NCBI RefSeq assembly: GCF_036429475.1
Contig: NZ_CP144125.1
Span: 248,001-312,000 of the forward strand
DNA from: Halalkalicoccus sp. CGA53
GTDB taxonomy: Archaea; Halobacteriota; Halobacteria; Halobacteriales; Halalkalicoccaceae
Direction: 5' to 3'
DNA: 64,000 bases
Of this stretch, positions 18,233-26,431 are shown piece after piece. The notes under the pieces were generated by a model. It was not told the DNA's origin. It made no database searches and worked only from the letters and a program-made list of their open reading frames with translations. Position 1 is the first letter of the stretch; every line of letters begins with the position of its first letter. Position numbers and translations under genes: made by a program.

Positions 18233-19171
18233 TCACTCCACCTCGAGGGCGAGTTCGAGGGTCTCGAGGTTGATCTCGCGCTGGTGCTCGAGGTAGCCCC
18301 ACTCCTCGTCCATCTCCTCGGTCACGCCTTCGATCGGCGACAGCGGCAGGACCTCCGTACCCGTCTCCTCGGCGAGCGACTCGGCGAGGTTCGTCGGCTC
18401 CAGCATGTCGTAGAGGATGTACTTGACGCCGTGTTCCTCGACGAGCCGTTCGACCTCCTCCAGCTCGGCGGCCGACGCCTCGTCGTCGGGCGAGATGCCG
18501 ACCGGCGAGTAGATGTCGAAGCCGTACTCGTCCCACCACCACTGAAACGAATCGTGGCTCCCGATGATGATCTGGTCCTGCTGTCGCTGATCCGCGAGCT
18601 CCTGGAACTCCCCGTGGACCGCGTCGAGTTCGTCGATGAAAGCCTCCGCGTTCTCCTCGTAGGCCTCCTGGTTGTCGGAGTCGAGTTCCACCAGCCCGTC
18701 GAGGACGTTCTCGGCGCCGTCACGCATGATGCGCGGGTTCATCCAGAAGTGCTCGTCGTTCTCCTCGGCGGGGCTGTCGATGAACGTGATCCCGTCGGAG
18801 ATCTCGATGACGAGTATCTCCTCGTCGTCTTCGAGTTCGTCGGCCGCGTCGTCCTGCCAGCTCGAGAACCCTCGCGTGTAGACGAAGGCGTCGGCGCTCT
18901 CGATCCGTTCGACGATCCCGGGATCCGGGTCCCAGTCGTGGCCGTGCTCGCCGGCTGGAACGAGGTCCTCGAGGGCCACGTGGTCGCCCGCGATCTGCTG
19001 TGTGACGTCGTACGGCATGAAGAACGACGCTGCGACGGAGTACTCGCCGCCGTCATCACCGCTCCCGCTCGGGTTGTCGTTCCCGTCGAGACAGCCCGCG
19101 AGCGCCGCTCCGAAGAGCCCACCGCCCGCGGACAGCACCTGTCGTCGTGAGAGACCGCCGTCGGTGTCCAT
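18233..19171 (-). CDS. metal ABC transporter substrate-binding lipoprotein
   Basis: 312 aa. A Tat signal (SRRQVLSAGGGLFGAA) ends in lipobox LAGC. The cluster A-I fold is clear: SVAASFFMPYDVTQQIAGD, then metal-ligand His residues in GEHGHDWDPDP, HFWMNPRIM and IGSHDSFQW, and an acidic position near LYDMLEP. It binds Mn2+ or Zn2+ outside the membrane and hands it to the permease. Its ATG lies only 9 nt from an operator palindrome (19180-19193). It is the first gene of the importer unit. Confidence 0.93.
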   Translation of the reverse strand: MDTDGGLSRRQVLSAGGGLFGAALAGCLDGNDNPSGSGDDGGEYSVAASFFMPYDVTQQIAGDHVALEDLVPAGEHGHDWDPDPGIVERIESADAFVYTRGFSSWQDDAADELEDDEEILVIEISDGITFIDSPAEENDEHFWMNPRIMRDGAENVLDGLVELDSDNQEAYEENAEAFIDELDAVHGEFQELADQRQQDQIIIGSHDSFQWWWDEYGFDIYSPVGISPDDEASAAELEEVERLVEEHGVKYILYDMLEPTNLAESLAEETGTEVLPLSPIEGVTEEMDEEWGYLEHQREINLETLELALEVE

Positions 19172-19179
19172 TACCTGTT

Positions 19180-19193
19180 TTAGACTAGTCTAA
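19180..19193. promoter_or_regulatory. TTAGA-N4-TCTAA operator of the metal importer
   Basis: TTAGACTAGTCTAA is a perfect 14-bp palindrome overlapping the expected start-site region of the importer operon, directly next to AT-rich TATA-like sequence (aatatta). The same TTAGA-N4-TCTAA core lies in front of the adjacent DtxR-family gene, so this is very likely that regulator's binding site. Confidence 0.75.
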
Positions 19194-19302
19194 TATTAGT
19201 ATTTTGCGCCTCTCCTTCTCGAGTCGATCGAAGCCCGACGCCCGTCTCCGCACGCCGGAAACAGGGAACCGGTCGGGCCCGGTTCTCGATCTCCGACTCG
19301 GC

Positions 19303-19986
19303 TCACGTCGCCTCCGCGAGCGCGGTGACGCGGACGTGTCGGGCGACTTCCTCGGGGAGGGAGACGCTCTCCCGGTGGCCCTCGGCCCGGGCGGTCACCA
19401 TCCCGAATGGGGCGACCTCCTCGATCTCGAGTTCCGTGCCCGGGTCGACCCCGTGGTCGGAGAGGTACTCCAGTACCGCTGGATCGTGGTCGCTGACCTC
19501 CTCGACCCGCACCACGGTGCCCTCCTCGAACTCCGAGAGCGCGGTCGCGGGCCGGCGCTCGGGCGGCTCGAGATCGGCGTTCGGGATCGGCGCGCCGTGC
19601 GGGTCGACGGTCGGGTCGGCGAGCGCCGCGGCGACCCGGGCCTCGAACTCCTCCGAGATGTGGTGTTCGAGACGGTCGGCTTCGTCGTGGACCTCCTCCC
19701 AGGAGTAGTCGAGGTGTTCGGTGAGGTAGGCCTCGAGCAGTCGGTGGTGGCGGATCACTTCGAGCGCGACACGCTCGCCGTCGGAGGTGAGCGTCACCCC
19801 CTTGTACTTCTCCCGGTCGACCAGCCCCCGCTCTTCGAGCTTGTCGAGCATGCTCGTTACCGTCGGCGAGGTCACCCCGACGTGGTCTGCGATCTCCGAC
19901 GTCCGGATCCGCTGGCCGCCGTCGCGCTCGGATTGAAGGGTGTATATCGCCTTCAGGTAGTCCTCCATGACGGCGCTCAGCATCAT
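19303..19986 (-). CDS. DtxR/MntR-family metal-dependent repressor (SirR-like)
   Basis: 227 aa. Residues 1-65 are a winged helix (MEDYLKAIYTLQ, then TSPTVTSMLDKLEERGLVD). The dimerisation and metal-binding domain follows (VIRHHRLLEAYLTEHL, EVHDEADRLEHHIS), and a C-terminal FeoA/SH3-like domain begins near residue 150. With metal bound it should repress uptake genes. Two ATGs are adjacent (19986 and 19983). Its own promoter has a 20-bp inverted repeat four bases before the start, implying autoregulation. The importer it probably controls is 130 bp away in the same direction. Confidence 0.93.
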   Translation of the reverse strand: MMLSAVMEDYLKAIYTLQSERDGGQRIRTSEIADHVGVTSPTVTSMLDKLEERGLVDREKYKGVTLTSDGERVALEVIRHHRLLEAYLTEHLDYSWEEVHDEADRLEHHISEEFEARVAAALADPTVDPHGAPIPNADLEPPERRPATALSEFEEGTVVRVEEVSDHDPAVLEYLSDHGVDPGTELEIEEVAPFGMVTARAEGHRESVSLPEEVARHVRVTALAEAT

Positions 19987-19990
19987 GAGT

Positions 19991-20010
19991 GGTTTAGATG
20001 GTTCTAAACC
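19991..20010. promoter_or_regulatory. operator upstream of the DtxR-family gene
   Basis: GGTTTAGATGGTTCTAAACC is a perfect inverted repeat with 8-bp arms and a 4-nt spacer. Its core (TTAGA-N4-TCTAA) equals the operator of the metal importer. Position immediately before the start codon fits autorepression. Confidence 0.75.
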
Positions 20011-20214
20011 CTAAATCTATCGGGGGCGTCGCCGTCGAGAAGGTGTCTGAAGTACAACAGTAATCGGCTGCGGAGAACGCTCTTGTACCGTTCGGTCGAA
20101 CGACCCGTCGGGGAGGTACACGGTGCTACCGGTCGGAGGTCGGGCACGGGGCCTCCGGTCCCCACGATGTCTCGAACGGAGAAGGGACACGCACAGAGGT
20201 ATCTCGAGAGCGGT

Positions 20215-20628
20215 GTGGCTGCGGGGAGTAAGCCCCCTTCTGTTTTCGTACCCGGCATTCGGCTGAGCGCCCGCGTCCGCGTCCGGGCTACCTGTGGACG
20301 CGGGCTTGCACCGGCGAGGGTGGCCGTTCCATCCGTTCGCTCCCGTTCGTTCGCGGCTCACGCCGCTCGCATGAACGCGACATTCGATCGCGCTTCCCTC
20401 GGCGGGTTAACTCCCTCCCCTCTCGGGTCGGTTCGCACGCCTCATCGGTCGGGGAGCGGGGTCTCGTCTCTGTTCCAGAGCCGGCGGTCTCCCGCCCCGG
20501 GCTTGCGCCCGGTCGCCTGCCCGGACGGTGGGGGGACTTTCCTCATGTGCGTGGTCCGCCGGCACGAGCGTGCCCGCCTGCACGAGCGTGCCTACCGGCA
20601 CGGCACACGGGGACCGGGCTCCCGCTGC
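20215..20628 (-). ncRNA. rnpB: RNase P RNA
   Basis: On the minus strand the conserved RNase P elements appear in order: CR-I GAGGAAAGTCCC (20534-20545), the ACAGAGACGAGACC segment of CR-III near 20460-20475, and the 3' CR-V ACAGAAGGGGGCTTA (20229-20243). The ends can pair as helix P1: GCGGGAG (20619-20625) with CTCCCCGC (20221-20228). The ~414-nt length fits haloarchaeal type A RNase P RNA. The RNA is the catalytic part of the enzyme that matures tRNA 5' ends. Ends are approximate to about 10 nt. Open frames across it are not genes. Confidence 0.93.
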
Positions 20629-20723
20629 CGGTCGGTGTAGACACCGCTCGCACCTAACTCTTCGCGTCTGACGATCGGACGCAAAGGGAAGCGTTGAAGT
20701 CCGATCCGTACCTTCCCCGGTGC

Positions 20724-21329
20724 ATGTCCGAGGCACAGGGTGTCACCCTCTCGTTCGAGGACGGCGCGCGGGCCGTCGAACTGGCGCGGGAGGCCATCGA
20801 AGGCTACGTTCTCCACGGCCAGCGCGAACAGCCCGGGAGCATGCGCGAGGCGTTCTACCAGCGAACCGGTGCGCTCGTCCGGATCGAGTCGACCCGCGGA
20901 CCGGGGGCGCTCCGCGGCTGTTCCGGGCAGTACCACAGCTCGGATCAGCTGGGTCACGTCATCGTCGACGCGGCGATCACCGCCGCGAGCGACGACTCCT
21001 GCGGGTCGGAGGTACGCGGCGCCGAACTCGACAACGTCGTCGTCTCCACCTGCATCGTCCGGAACGTGGTCCTCACCGACGACCCGCTGGCCGACCTCGA
21101 ACTCGGCCGCCACGGCGTCGCCGTCGACGCCGGTGGAACGGGCGGCTGGCTCTACCCCACCATCCCGGTCGAGAACGGCTGGTCGAAAGAGGAGTACCTC
21201 ACCCGGACCTGCCGGAAGGCACGGCTCTCGCCGCTCGCCTGGCAGGACGAGGACACCGTCGTCACGCTCTTCGAGGGCGAGGTCTTCCGCGAGCGGAGCC
21301 CCCGCGGTCCCGTCGAACACCTCGGCTAG
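20724..21329 (+). CDS. AMMECR1 domain protein
   Basis: 201 aa, a full-length stand-alone AMMECR1 protein. The family signature LRGCSGQY (usually LRGCIG) is at residues about 63-70, and the GGWLYPTIPVENGWSKEEYL region matches the conserved C-terminal half. The molecular function of the family is unknown; archaeal homologues have been linked to radical or methyl chemistry by neighbourhood only. The ATG at 20724 precedes the first helix. Its stop overlaps that of the convergent nicotinate phosphoribosyltransferase gene. Confidence 0.9.
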   Translation: MSEAQGVTLSFEDGARAVELAREAIEGYVLHGQREQPGSMREAFYQRTGALVRIESTRGPGALRGCSGQYHSSDQLGHVIVDAAITAASDDSCGSEVRGAELDNVVVSTCIVRNVVLTDDPLADLELGRHGVAVDAGGTGGWLYPTIPVENGWSKEEYLTRTCRKARLSPLAWQDEDTVVTLFEGEVFRERSPRGPVEHLG

Positions 21330-22468
21330 TACACCGCCGAACAGTCCTCGCGTAGCCGGGCGCGTGCGCCCTCCCAGTCCGTCTCTCGAACGACCTCCCC
21401 GTCGCGGAGCAGCGGCTCGAACAGCGCCTCCCCGTCCTCCGGACCGTCCCTCCCCCTGAGCCCCACGTGGTGCCCGCCGTCGGCGGTACGATAGACCTCC
21501 TTCACGCCCGAGAGCTTCCCGCGTTTCGAGATCGCCTCCCCCGCTATCTCCACGATGTCGAGCGCGAAGTCGACCGGTGGGGCGTCCGTGATCGCCGAGC
21601 CGATCCCGAATCCGTCGACGACGTCCCTGATCTCCCGCATCGTCTCGGGAGTGATGCCGCCGCTCGCGAACAGCTCGACGTGCTCGAAGCCACGCGAGTC
21701 GAGTTCCCACCTAACCTCGCGGAGGATGTGTCTGAAGTCGCCACGACGCGACCCGGTCGTGTCGATTCGCACCCCCGAGAGCCGGTCGCCGAGCGCCTCC
21801 GCCGCACGCAGCGTCTCGTCGGCCTCGTCGGTGAACGTATCACAGAGCGCGATCCTCGGTACCGACTCCCCGACCGCCTCGTCGAAGGCGAGCCAGGCCG
21901 CCTCCTGTTCACCCCGGCCGAAACAGAGCACGAGCGCGTGTGGCATCGTCCCGGACGCCTCGTGACCGAGCAGTTCGCCCGCCGCGACGTGCGAAATGCC
22001 GTCGAGTCCGGCGATCAGCGCCGACCGCTCGACGACCGCCGCGAGCGCCGGGTGGACGTGACGCGCGCCGAAGCTCAGGACGGTGGCGTCGGGGGCCGCC
22101 CGACGGACCGAGAGCGCGCCCGTGGCGAAGGCGCTCGCCTGCGAGAGGAAGCCGAGCAGCGAGGTCTCGAACCGGGCGAACTCGAGGTAGCGGCCCTCGA
22201 TCCGGAGCACCGGCCCCCCGTCGAAGAGCGTTCCTTCGGGGATGGCGTCCACGTCGAGGTCGCGGTCTGCGAACAGCGCCGTGACGTCCGGCAGGCCACA
22301 GAGCACCTCGAACTCACCCGTTGGAAACTGGTCGGCGGTCACCTCCGCGACGACGTGCGGGTTCTTCCCCGCGTGTTCGAGGGTCGTCTCGGTCCGGAGG
22401 AAGTACGCGTCCGTCGCCCGCCCGTCGAGGATCGCCTCGTCGGGGACGGTGTCGAACGGCTGGTCCAT
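21326..22468 (-). CDS. pncB: nicotinate phosphoribosyltransferase
   Basis: 380 aa. It makes nicotinate mononucleotide from nicotinate and PRPP in NAD salvage. Typical segments are visible: the N-terminal TDAYFLRTE, the SFGARHVHP loop, GTMPHALV, RIDTTGSRRGD and the phosphate-binding ELFASGGI, then GFGIGSAITDAPPVDF. Length fits the short archaeal form. The gene is divergent from the CobT-like gene (79 bp between starts); CobT uses the nicotinate mononucleotide made here. Confidence 0.9.
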   Translation of the reverse strand: MDQPFDTVPDEAILDGRATDAYFLRTETTLEHAGKNPHVVAEVTADQFPTGEFEVLCGLPDVTALFADRDLDVDAIPEGTLFDGGPVLRIEGRYLEFARFETSLLGFLSQASAFATGALSVRRAAPDATVLSFGARHVHPALAAVVERSALIAGLDGISHVAAGELLGHEASGTMPHALVLCFGRGEQEAAWLAFDEAVGESVPRIALCDTFTDEADETLRAAEALGDRLSGVRIDTTGSRRGDFRHILREVRWELDSRGFEHVELFASGGITPETMREIRDVVDGFGIGSAITDAPPVDFALDIVEIAGEAISKRGKLSGVKEVYRTADGGHHVGLRGRDGPEDGEALFEPLLRDGEVVRETDWEGARARLREDCSAVY

Positions 22469-22547
22469 ACCCCGGGTTCGGCGCGGAACCGCTTGTAGGC
22501 ACCCGTTCGACCGGTGCGGTTATCGCCCCGTCCTCCGACCTCCCACC

Positions 22548-23528
22548 ATGCGATTCGTGCTCGTCGCGGGGGCGACCGAAACCGCGGGGATAGCGGGGAT
22601 CAGCGCCGCGGGAGCCACCCGAGAGGCGATGGTCCACACCCCGAGCGCCGACGCCGAGATCCTCGTCTACGGCACGCCGGTCTCCTCGTCGCTCGTTCCG
22701 GTGAGCCCGACCGGCTGTCCCACCCCGGCGGCGATCACCCGCGCGGTCCGGGAGTCGGTCGACTTCCCCGTCACCGTCCTCGACGCCGGTCTCGCCCGAC
22801 CGACCGCGGCCCCCACCGTCGTGCTCGCCGGCCAGCCGGGCGGCGACGTCCGCGATCCCCTCCCCGTGCCGAACGCGGCCGAGGTGTTCGAGACCGCCCG
22901 GACGCTCGGCGAGGGGCTCCCGGACGATCGGATCGTGATCGGCGAGACGATTCCGGGTGGGACGACGACCGCTCTGGGGGCCCTCACGGCGCTCGGCGAG
23001 CGCGAGGTCGTCTCCTCCTCGCTCGCCGAGAACCCGCTCTCGCTGAAACGCGAGGTCGTCGAGGATGGACTGACTGCGAGCGACCTCGAACGTGGCGAGT
23101 GCGCGGATGATCCGATCCGTGCGGTCGAACGGATGGGCGATCCCGTCCTGGCGGGGGTCGCCGGGCTCGCCGTCGGTGCGCTCGACTCCGGCACCGGGGT
23201 GACGCTCGGTGGCGGCACACAGATGGTCGCCGCAGCGGCGCTCGTCCGCCACGCCGGGATCGAGTCCTCGCTGTCGCTCGCGACCACCTCGTTCGTCGCG
23301 ACGGACGTTGACCTCGATCCGGTGGTCGAGAGCCTCGACCTCTTGCTGTCGGTCACGGACCCCGAGTTCGCCACAGCGAACCACGAGTCGATGGCGCGCT
23401 ACGTCGCGGGCGAGGCGAAAGAGGGCGTCGGGATGGGCGGCGCGCTCGCCGAGTACGCCGACTCCGGGGACGCGGTCCCCGAACTTCACGACCGGATCGT
23501 CGCGGTCTACGATCGGCTCCTCCGGTGA
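22548..23528 (+). CDS. cobT: CobT-like nicotinate-nucleotide phosphoribosyltransferase (archaeal, UPF0284/TIGR00303)
   Basis: 326 aa. It matches the archaeal CobT family by the N-terminal AGATETAGIAGISAAGAT, the GETIPGGTTTALG loop and the VTLGGGTQMVAAAAL segment. The family moves the ribose phosphate of nicotinate mononucleotide to the lower-ligand base of cobamides. The archaeal branch was long unassigned, so the exact base is uncertain. It is the first of three closely spaced co-directional genes, but the next two have no clear cobamide role. Confidence 0.82.
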   Translation: MRFVLVAGATETAGIAGISAAGATREAMVHTPSADAEILVYGTPVSSSLVPVSPTGCPTPAAITRAVRESVDFPVTVLDAGLARPTAAPTVVLAGQPGGDVRDPLPVPNAAEVFETARTLGEGLPDDRIVIGETIPGGTTTALGALTALGEREVVSSSLAENPLSLKREVVEDGLTASDLERGECADDPIRAVERMGDPVLAGVAGLAVGALDSGTGVTLGGGTQMVAAAALVRHAGIESSLSLATTSFVATDVDLDPVVESLDLLLSVTDPEFATANHESMARYVAGEAKEGVGMGGALAEYADSGDAVPELHDRIVAVYDRLLR

Positions 23529-23557
23529 GTTAGGTAGCTCCGGGCCCGAGAGCAGAC

Positions 23558-24613
23558 GTGTCGACCCTGATCTACGGCGCGACCGGCTACACGGGAGAGC
23601 TGATCGCTCGCGAGATGACGGACCGCGGTCGTCGGCCCACGATCGCCGGTCGGGACCGCGAGGGAGTGACGAAGATCGCTACGGAGCTCGACTGTCCCTC
23701 CGAGGTCGTCTCGCTCGACGAGCCGATACGGCTCCGGGACGCGCTCGCCGTTCACGACGTCGTCCTCCACTGCGCCGGGCCGTTCGTCCACACCGCCGAG
23801 GCGATGGTCGAGGCGTGTCTCGACGCCGGGACCCACTACCTCGACGTAACGGGGGAGATACCGGTCTTCGAGCGCCTCGCCGACCGCGACGAGGTCGCTC
23901 GTGACGCGGGCGTAACGCTGCTTCCGGGCGTCGGCTTCGACGTCGTTCCGACCGACTGTCTCGCCCGCTCGCTCGCCGATCGGTGTGCGGAGCCACGCGA
24001 ACTCCGGCTTGCGGTCGACACCTCCGGACGGCTCTCGCGCGGGACGCTCCGTACGGCGATCGAGGGCCTCGGGACCGGAGCGCTCGTCAGGCGCGACGGA
24101 CGGCTGGTCAACGTCCCGATCGGCTGGGGGACGCGTCGGGTGTCCTTCGACGGTGACGAGCGGATCGTGACGACCGTCCCGCTCGGCGACCTCTCGACGG
24201 CGTATCGCAGTACGGGGATCGAGACCATCGAAACCGCGGTGACGATCCCGAACTGGGCGCGACTCGGGCTCTCGATCGCGCGCCACGCGGAGGCGCTTCT
24301 GTCCTCGGAACCGGTCCGCAGCGGTGCTCGCCGACTGATCGAGGCGTTCCCCGAGGGACCGAGCGAAGACGAACGCGAGCGCGAATCGACGCGGATCCAC
24401 GGCGAGGTCGTCGAGGGGGAGCGAAGCGTCTCCGGCCTCCTCTCGGCGCCGGAGCTGTACTCGACGACCGTCCGGACGGCGATCGCTGCCGTCGAGGGGA
24501 CACTCGACGGGGTGGAGCCGGGGTTTCTGACGCCAGCGACGGCGTTCGGACCCGAGTTCGTGGACGGGATCGAGCGAATCGAGTGGGTGAGAGAGCCGGA
24601 GGAGACAATATGA
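23558..24613 (+). CDS. saccharopine dehydrogenase-like reductase (trans-acting enoyl reductase type)
   Basis: 351 aa. The N-terminus STLIYGATGYTGELIAREM is a Rossmann dinucleotide motif, and CAGPFVHTAEAMVEACLDAG followed by HYLDVTGE is the hallmark of the saccharopine dehydrogenase-like family that includes actinobacterial trans-acting enoyl reductases. Substrate unknown; in haloarchaea such proteins may act on lipids or polyketide-like chains, which is inference. GTG at 23558 is the start, because it begins the first beta strand. It is followed 22 bp later by the DUF502 gene. Confidence 0.82.
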   Translation: MSTLIYGATGYTGELIAREMTDRGRRPTIAGRDREGVTKIATELDCPSEVVSLDEPIRLRDALAVHDVVLHCAGPFVHTAEAMVEACLDAGTHYLDVTGEIPVFERLADRDEVARDAGVTLLPGVGFDVVPTDCLARSLADRCAEPRELRLAVDTSGRLSRGTLRTAIEGLGTGALVRRDGRLVNVPIGWGTRRVSFDGDERIVTTVPLGDLSTAYRSTGIETIETAVTIPNWARLGLSIARHAEALLSSEPVRSGARRLIEAFPEGPSEDERERESTRIHGEVVEGERSVSGLLSAPELYSTTVRTAIAAVEGTLDGVEPGFLTPATAFGPEFVDGIERIEWVREPEETI

Positions 24614-24635
24614 CGCGCGTCATACGACGGTGCAG

Positions 24636-25274
24636 ATGGAGTCGTGGACGCGGGACGTGGCGAGCGGGCTCGTCGTGCTCGTTCCGCTACTGGTGACGTT
24701 GTACGCGGTGTTCTGGCTGTTCTCGGTCATCGCGAGCCTCCCGCTCGTCGGGGTGATCGAGCCGCCGCTCCTCCGCGTCGCCGTCACGATCACGCTCTTC
24801 CTCCTCGCCATCGTCCTAGTGGGTGCCGGGACGCGAACGGCCGGTGGCGCGCTCGCGAGCGCCGAACTCGACGCGTGGATGAACCGCATCCCGATCGTCC
24901 GCGTCGTCTACAACGCCTCGAAGCTCGCGGTCGAGACCGCGGTCACCGAGAACGCCCAGCCGAAGGAGCCGGTCCGCGTCGAGACGTGGAACGGCCTGCG
25001 GATGACGGCGTTCTCGACGGGGAAGACGACCGAGGACGGCCGGCTGATCTGCTTCCTCCCGACCGCGCCGAACATAACCAGCGGCTACGTGATCGAGGTC
25101 GACCCGGCCGACGTCCACCCGACCGGCGAGGGCGTCGAGACCGCGCTCACCCGGGTGATCAGCGCCGGCTTCGGCGAGCAGAACGACCGCTCGGTCGACA
25201 TCCCGGTGACCGACGGGGAGGCCGGTCGGCGCCGCGACGCCAATTCCCACCCGGCAGGAACGGCCGAAGACTGA
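24636..25274 (+). CDS. DUF502 family membrane protein
   Basis: 212 aa. Two N-terminal helices (about residues 8-30 and 45-65) precede a soluble DUF502 domain with the conserved NRIPIVRVVYNASKLAVE stretch and FLPTAPNITSGYVIEVD. The family is widespread and of unknown function. The ATG at 24636 is used; a GTG six bases earlier is an alternative. The stop directly abuts the stop of the convergent FAH gene (25272-25277). Confidence 0.85.
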   Translation: MESWTRDVASGLVVLVPLLVTLYAVFWLFSVIASLPLVGVIEPPLLRVAVTITLFLLAIVLVGAGTRTAGGALASAELDAWMNRIPIVRVVYNASKLAVETAVTENAQPKEPVRVETWNGLRMTAFSTGKTTEDGRLICFLPTAPNITSGYVIEVDPADVHPTGEGVETALTRVISAGFGEQNDRSVDIPVTDGEAGRRRDANSHPAGTAED

Positions 25275-26090
25275 TCACCGCTCGGCGGTCGCTTCGACGC
25301 TCCCGATCCCCTCGACCTCGGCGCGAACGCGGTCGCCCGGGCGGATCACGCCCGCACCGGGCGTGCCCGTGCTGATCAGGTCGCCCGGTTCGAGCGTCAT
25401 CACCCGCGAGTGGAACGCGACGAGCTCGGGCGGCGAGAAGAGCATCCGGTCGACCGTGTTCTCCGCGATCACCTCCTCACCGACCTCGGTCTTCACCGAG
25501 ATCGAGTCGAGGTCGACCTCGCCGACGACGATCCGATCACCCACGACGAGGAACGTGTCGTAGCTCTTCGCCCGGGTGAGGAATCGCGGGTTGCGCTCGA
25601 GGACGTCCTCGGCGGTCATGTCGATCACCGGGACGTAGCCTGCGACGACACCGTCGACCTCCGATTCGTCGACGTTCCGACAGCGGCGGCCGATCACGAC
25701 GCCGAGTTCGGCCTCGGCGGTCACTCGCTCGGACTCGGATTCCGGGGGGAGTCGGATCGGCCCGCCGGGTCCAACGAGCGCCGTCGCCGGTTTCATGAAG
25801 CTCGCCGGTTCGTCCGGGCGAACCTCGTCGAGGTCCGCCGCGTGATCCGCGTAGTTGAGCCCGATCCCCCAGAGCTTCCCGAACCGGGAAAGCGGCGCAC
25901 CGAAGGAGATGCCCTCCTCGGTGACTCTCGATGCGGTCGCGTCGTCCACCGACGGGAGGTCGTCGGCCGCCGCCCGTGAAAGCGCCTCGCGGACGCTCTC
26001 GAGACCGGGGTCGGCCGCCGAGAGCGGAACGAACCCCTCGGTATCGCCGAGCAGCGGGCGTCCCTCGGCACTCCGGGCGAGAAACGTCAT
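25275..26090 (-). CDS. fumarylacetoacetate hydrolase family protein
   Basis: 271 aa. The C-terminal FAH catalytic domain starts near residue 70 (IGLNYADHAADL). Metal-ligand acidic residues lie in TAEAELGVVIG and PVIDMTAED, and STGTPGAGV closes the domain. Members cleave C-C bonds or hydrate beta-diketo and 2-keto-3-deoxy sugar acids. It is the last gene of an SDR-cupin-FAH unit with 4-base overlaps, which suggests oxidation of a hydroxy acid or sugar acid followed by hydrolytic cleavage. Confidence 0.88.
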   Translation of the reverse strand: MTFLARSAEGRPLLGDTEGFVPLSAADPGLESVREALSRAAADDLPSVDDATASRVTEEGISFGAPLSRFGKLWGIGLNYADHAADLDEVRPDEPASFMKPATALVGPGGPIRLPPESESERVTAEAELGVVIGRRCRNVDESEVDGVVAGYVPVIDMTAEDVLERNPRFLTRAKSYDTFLVVGDRIVVGEVDLDSISVKTEVGEEVIAENTVDRMLFSPPELVAFHSRVMTLEPGDLISTGTPGAGVIRPGDRVRAEVEGIGSVEATAER

Positions 26091-26431
26091 TCCCGGTCGG
26101 TCCAGAAGTCGAACGATCGGCCGGGCGCGAAGACGTCCAGCCCGACCGCGCGTTCGGTACCCGTGTTCTCGACGCGGTGGCCCTCCCAGGACTCCAGCCA
26201 GACCGAGTCGTACTGCCCGAGGGTTACCTCGTCGTCCTCGGTGACGACGGTGAGCTCGCCCTCCAGGCAGAGACAGACCTGTTCGTTCTCGTGGTCGTGC
26301 ATCGGGGAGCTGTGTCCCGGCGGTTTCTCGAACCACTCGAAGGCGAACGCGTCGCTTCCGGCCATCGAGACCCGCCGCCAGCCCTCGTCCGGCTCGTACG
26401 TCTCCGCCTCGTCGAAGCTCACTTCCTTCAT
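26087..26431 (-). CDS. single-domain cupin protein
   Basis: 114 aa. The cupin metal-binding motif is MHDHENEQVCLCLEGEL (two His, one Glu) and the second motif contains EGHRVEN (His), so a metal site is probably intact. It overlaps the genes on both sides by four bases (26087-26090 and 26428-26431). It may be an isomerase or a substrate sensor for the pathway; the sequence does not decide. Confidence 0.85.
   Translation of the reverse strand: MKEVSFDEAETYEPDEGWRRVSMAGSDAFAFEWFEKPPGHSSPMHDHENEQVCLCLEGELTVVTEDDEVTLGQYDSVWLESWEGHRVENTGTERAVGLDVFAPGRSFDFWTDRE

Noticed and set aside
20083-20640. A 185-codon plus-strand frame and several minus-strand frames
   Set aside because: The region holds RNase P RNA with conserved CR-I, CR-III and CR-V segments; the frames have no protein-like composition.
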